A stretch of DNA of 64,000 nt from positions 62,001 through 126,000 of the forward strand of contig NZ_VFNP01000001.1 of assembly GCF_006715635.1 (NCBI RefSeq), given 5' to 3'. The notes beneath the pieces are model-generated. The model was not told the origin of the DNA. It saw nothing but the letters and a program-made list of their open reading frames with translations, and did not search any database. The DNA comes from Streptomyces sp. SLBN-118 (GTDB lineage Bacteria; Actinomycetota; Actinomycetes; Streptomycetales; Streptomycetaceae). This document shows, piece by piece, positions 63,701-64,000 of the stretch; the first letter of the stretch is position 1; every line of letters begins with the position of its first letter. The position numbers and the translations under genes were made by a program.

Positions 63701-64000
63701 GCTTGACCGCGACGCCCTTGTTGCCCGTGGGCGTCTTGACCCACGACTGCATGAGGCCGGTGGCGTCCCACCAGTGGCGTCCGACCTCGTCGGTGATCTG
63801 GGGGACGGTGTCGGCGACGGTGGCGGACATGTCGCCGCCCGCCGTGGTCCACGCGGTGGTGGACGTGGCGTTGTTCCAGGTGGCCTGGGTCTCGGTGAAG
63901 TCCCGGGTCAGCGCGTGGAGTTCGTAGATCGCACCATTGGTGGTGCTGGTGGTCTCCGCTCCCCACATGTACATCTTGTTCTCCAGCACCGTGGCGGTGG
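57750..64000 (-). CDS. RHS/YD-repeat polymorphic toxin 2 (5' end outside window)
   Basis: At least 2,082 residues, still open at the right edge. From that edge: a DNRLRE-type domain (GAIYELHALTRDFTETQATWNN), RHS shell parts with RYNSLDTSDTVLG-like and many YD repeats (YDSFGNLKTV, YDAADQVKEA), a golvesin-like/CBM insert (WTLNIPKTGTYTAYVKFPQV), the core end FNAKRWDAQSGTYDMGFRDYSPGLNRFTTRDMYTG and the tip. The tip of roughly 230 residues includes SDFIKVSYENGNIVDVVDYD, QANNVIYVATSEAQAQAVAEHF and RVIHPSSGFD, a pattern like CdiA-type nuclease tips. The frame is unbroken over 6.2 kb. Confidence 0.93.
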   Translation of the reverse strand, partial: TATVLENKMYMWGAETTSTTNGAIYELHALTRDFTETQATWNNATSTTAWTTAGGDMSATVADTVPQITDEVGRHWWDATGLMQSWVKTPTGNKGVAVKLKDETTTGPQERTLFLSSEASDPQLRPYMQVIYVDSTTEDTYYAPQTPARMTPNSQYTVEFTVTNTTASAWAAGERQLSYTWKLPDGTDMTNSGNQLSTAIPALLPGKSATIQAQVKTPINSDNGSKRTEYVLGWDVRKISDGSWLSAGTPAIPSLKQNVAVEDPTSNSLGLEKFYSYAGKNTGAGSTVMNNTASGNSVWQYNAFTNPSRGLTTFARFAYNSLDTSDTVLGHGWSGQAAGPIRLGAPLDFHPNPNPTEIRLPDGDGTTHIFRWDSTNSVWKAPAGVHYKVTMKSGLDCKPSKDPVPDAWTLTRPDGTRFLFGCDGYMTSAIDKNGNTQTYTYEERKSNNKPTKFLKYITDPAGRQSLTVTYFNKGDASYDYIDATGAKVTGTNLTNSKIYDHVKSMTDISGRKISFYYTDKGLLGQLTDGDGSAQPKDFKFTYDATQGNKNVKLVKATDPRGNATNMAYYAPQAGDDPKYHWWTKTITDRLQGATGFTYAVNASNDKFTDTRVTDAENHTSTFVMDDFYRPVQTTNAKSQTTKLAWDADNNVTYLEEANGAKNAFCYDQKTGYPLWQRDAENNKAGVPPSSDCAPGTYPANAAKYEYQTRLDGYSADLFTKTSPEGRKWQFGYDSFGNLKTVTDPKGLATPTAGDYTTAYEYDGYGELTKATDANGNPTSNSGFGPTGYPVTITDALGKSTSFVYDERGQVTEATDALGKKTTQTYDTFGRPLVNTVPKDQAAGVLITTPAPVYDANDNVTTSTSPNGAVSTAVYDAADQVKEATAPKDTSTSSERKSTYAYDKVGNLRTSTEPKGSLTTADATDYVTTNNYDEISQLTSVVNAAGAKVSYEYDNVGNPVAVVDPKKNATADPLDYTTKTAYDLNHRVTTVTDAAGKTTSRTYDNDSLVVASKDAENNETLVTYDERGKQTQVKVPHTGSSPSINYRTTKYEYDQVGNTTKVITPRGAETADADDFAARAEYDALNRPVKQFQPFDPADARYNSPNVYTQTFYDEVGRVSKTSLPSSAGQTVRNDTTYSYFDNGWPKSSTDPWDIVTTYDYNEIGKQTARTITSAGGSSNRTMGWTFYPDGKLKTRTDDGVPVGSAVPLVDNSDTQNTSSTGTWTKGSIAGQHGYDHQVHATGTGTDAFTWTLNIPKTGTYTAYVKFPQVIGAATAAKYTVTHSTGTTDKTISQAAGTGTWVSLGSFSFTQGNAAKLQLFQNSGGAVVADGVKLVRDNSADTDTEKKTYAYAYDVNGNLTSIDDTSSGAKIDAYTIAYTGLNQVQKVTEALAGQEKESTSYTYDANSQPDTITHPDQFSKYTYDLRELVKTVSIGKTATDTSPKVSSFTYTDRGQKLTETKANSNTVDYTYYLDGPLKSSSEKKPNGTLVSSHTYAYDPNGNKAQDVAKRMNADNHAAYLDSTTDYTYDPADRLAKSVKTGNGAGTETYTHDDNANVISQTVKGTSTTYAYDRNRLLTATASGVTANYNYDPFGRQESVTSGGQVISRSVYDGFDHVVESQQMGDTGSMKSTTYTFDPLDRTASKTADGTTTDFTYLGLSGEVLGEEVAGRLAKSYQYSPWGERLSQVKHNTDGTTEDGFYGYNSHTDVETLTDKNGDTKATYGYTAYGSDDEAQFTGIDKPDAADPTKEAYNPYRFNAKRWDAQSGTYDMGFRDYSPGLNRFTTRDMYTGALADMSLGADPYTGNRYAFTGGNPTSFLERDGHMLAPEPGGSPTLSKDTLSDGRPVIYDAYGIGHILGGEADNDATRTALQAANDDLKAAGMYYDPDSGTLSGERYLLQDDSAPTVGKGSFTDENGNLRHNGTTSDFIKVSYENGNIVDVVDYDATSSKDGKALNLIASDINNKMSSTKKGQANNVIYVATSEAQAQAVAEHFAGDSRVRVIHPSSGFDNGRVFSAVSGANTARVSPKIRGFRAMGIAGNLLPFAQANSYFRSFGFWGGLEEMGKDFFDPYGFTDTPAPSYA

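Overview
The window is high-GC actinobacterial DNA, almost certainly Streptomyces: G/C-rich third codon positions, GTG starts, GGAGG-type ribosome binding sites, and families typical of that genus (DUF6381, DUF6083, DUF6193, DUF4235, two RHS/YD-repeat giants). It reads as a chromosome-arm or accessory region: it holds an IS256 element, remnants of Tn3, IS630-like and IS5-like transposases and of serine and tyrosine recombinases, two polymorphic toxins, and many genes with one apparent frameshift.

Left part (1-18 kb). Small membrane proteins lead into an envelope/stress block: holin superfamily III, DUF3618 and a truncated DUF4235 in one coupled operon, then YihY/BrkB, PAP2 phosphatase and a PRC-barrel/DUF2382 protein. 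A CHASE-type sensor kinase, a beta-carbonic anhydrase, a Sua5 tRNA-modification enzyme, a hybrid kinase with two receiver domains and HPt, and a membrane diguanylate cyclase follow.

Middle part (18-40 kb). After the IS256 copy comes a two-gene unit with a HEXXH motif. A minus-strand block from about 29.97 to 22.1 kb then holds, in transcription order, a ~1,000-residue unknown protein, a protein that closely resembles the animal Hedgehog signalling domain (coupled by TGATG), a small unknown gene, and an ABC-three-component (ABC-3C) conflict system: nuclease-like effector, middle component, DUF3732 ATPase. Next are an alpha/beta hydrolase, an ECF-like sigma factor with a partner protein that carries a DNA-methylase motif, a DUF6193 protein and an ankyrin/HEAT-like protein.

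Right part (40-64 kb). Two RHS toxins on the minus strand (one complete, one running off the right edge) are each followed by a perfect hairpin and a candidate immunity gene. Between them lie a PIN-domain protein, DUF4265 and SUKH proteins, a second sigma/partner operon whose sigma gene is truncated and fused to DUF6083 sequence, and an XRE regulator divergent from a zinc-finger/winged-helix protein, with strong repeats between them.

At least nine accessory genes look intact in sequence but change frame once or twice, often at a G or C run. Either these genes are decaying or the assembly carries homopolymer errors. The long RHS and kinase genes have no such breaks.
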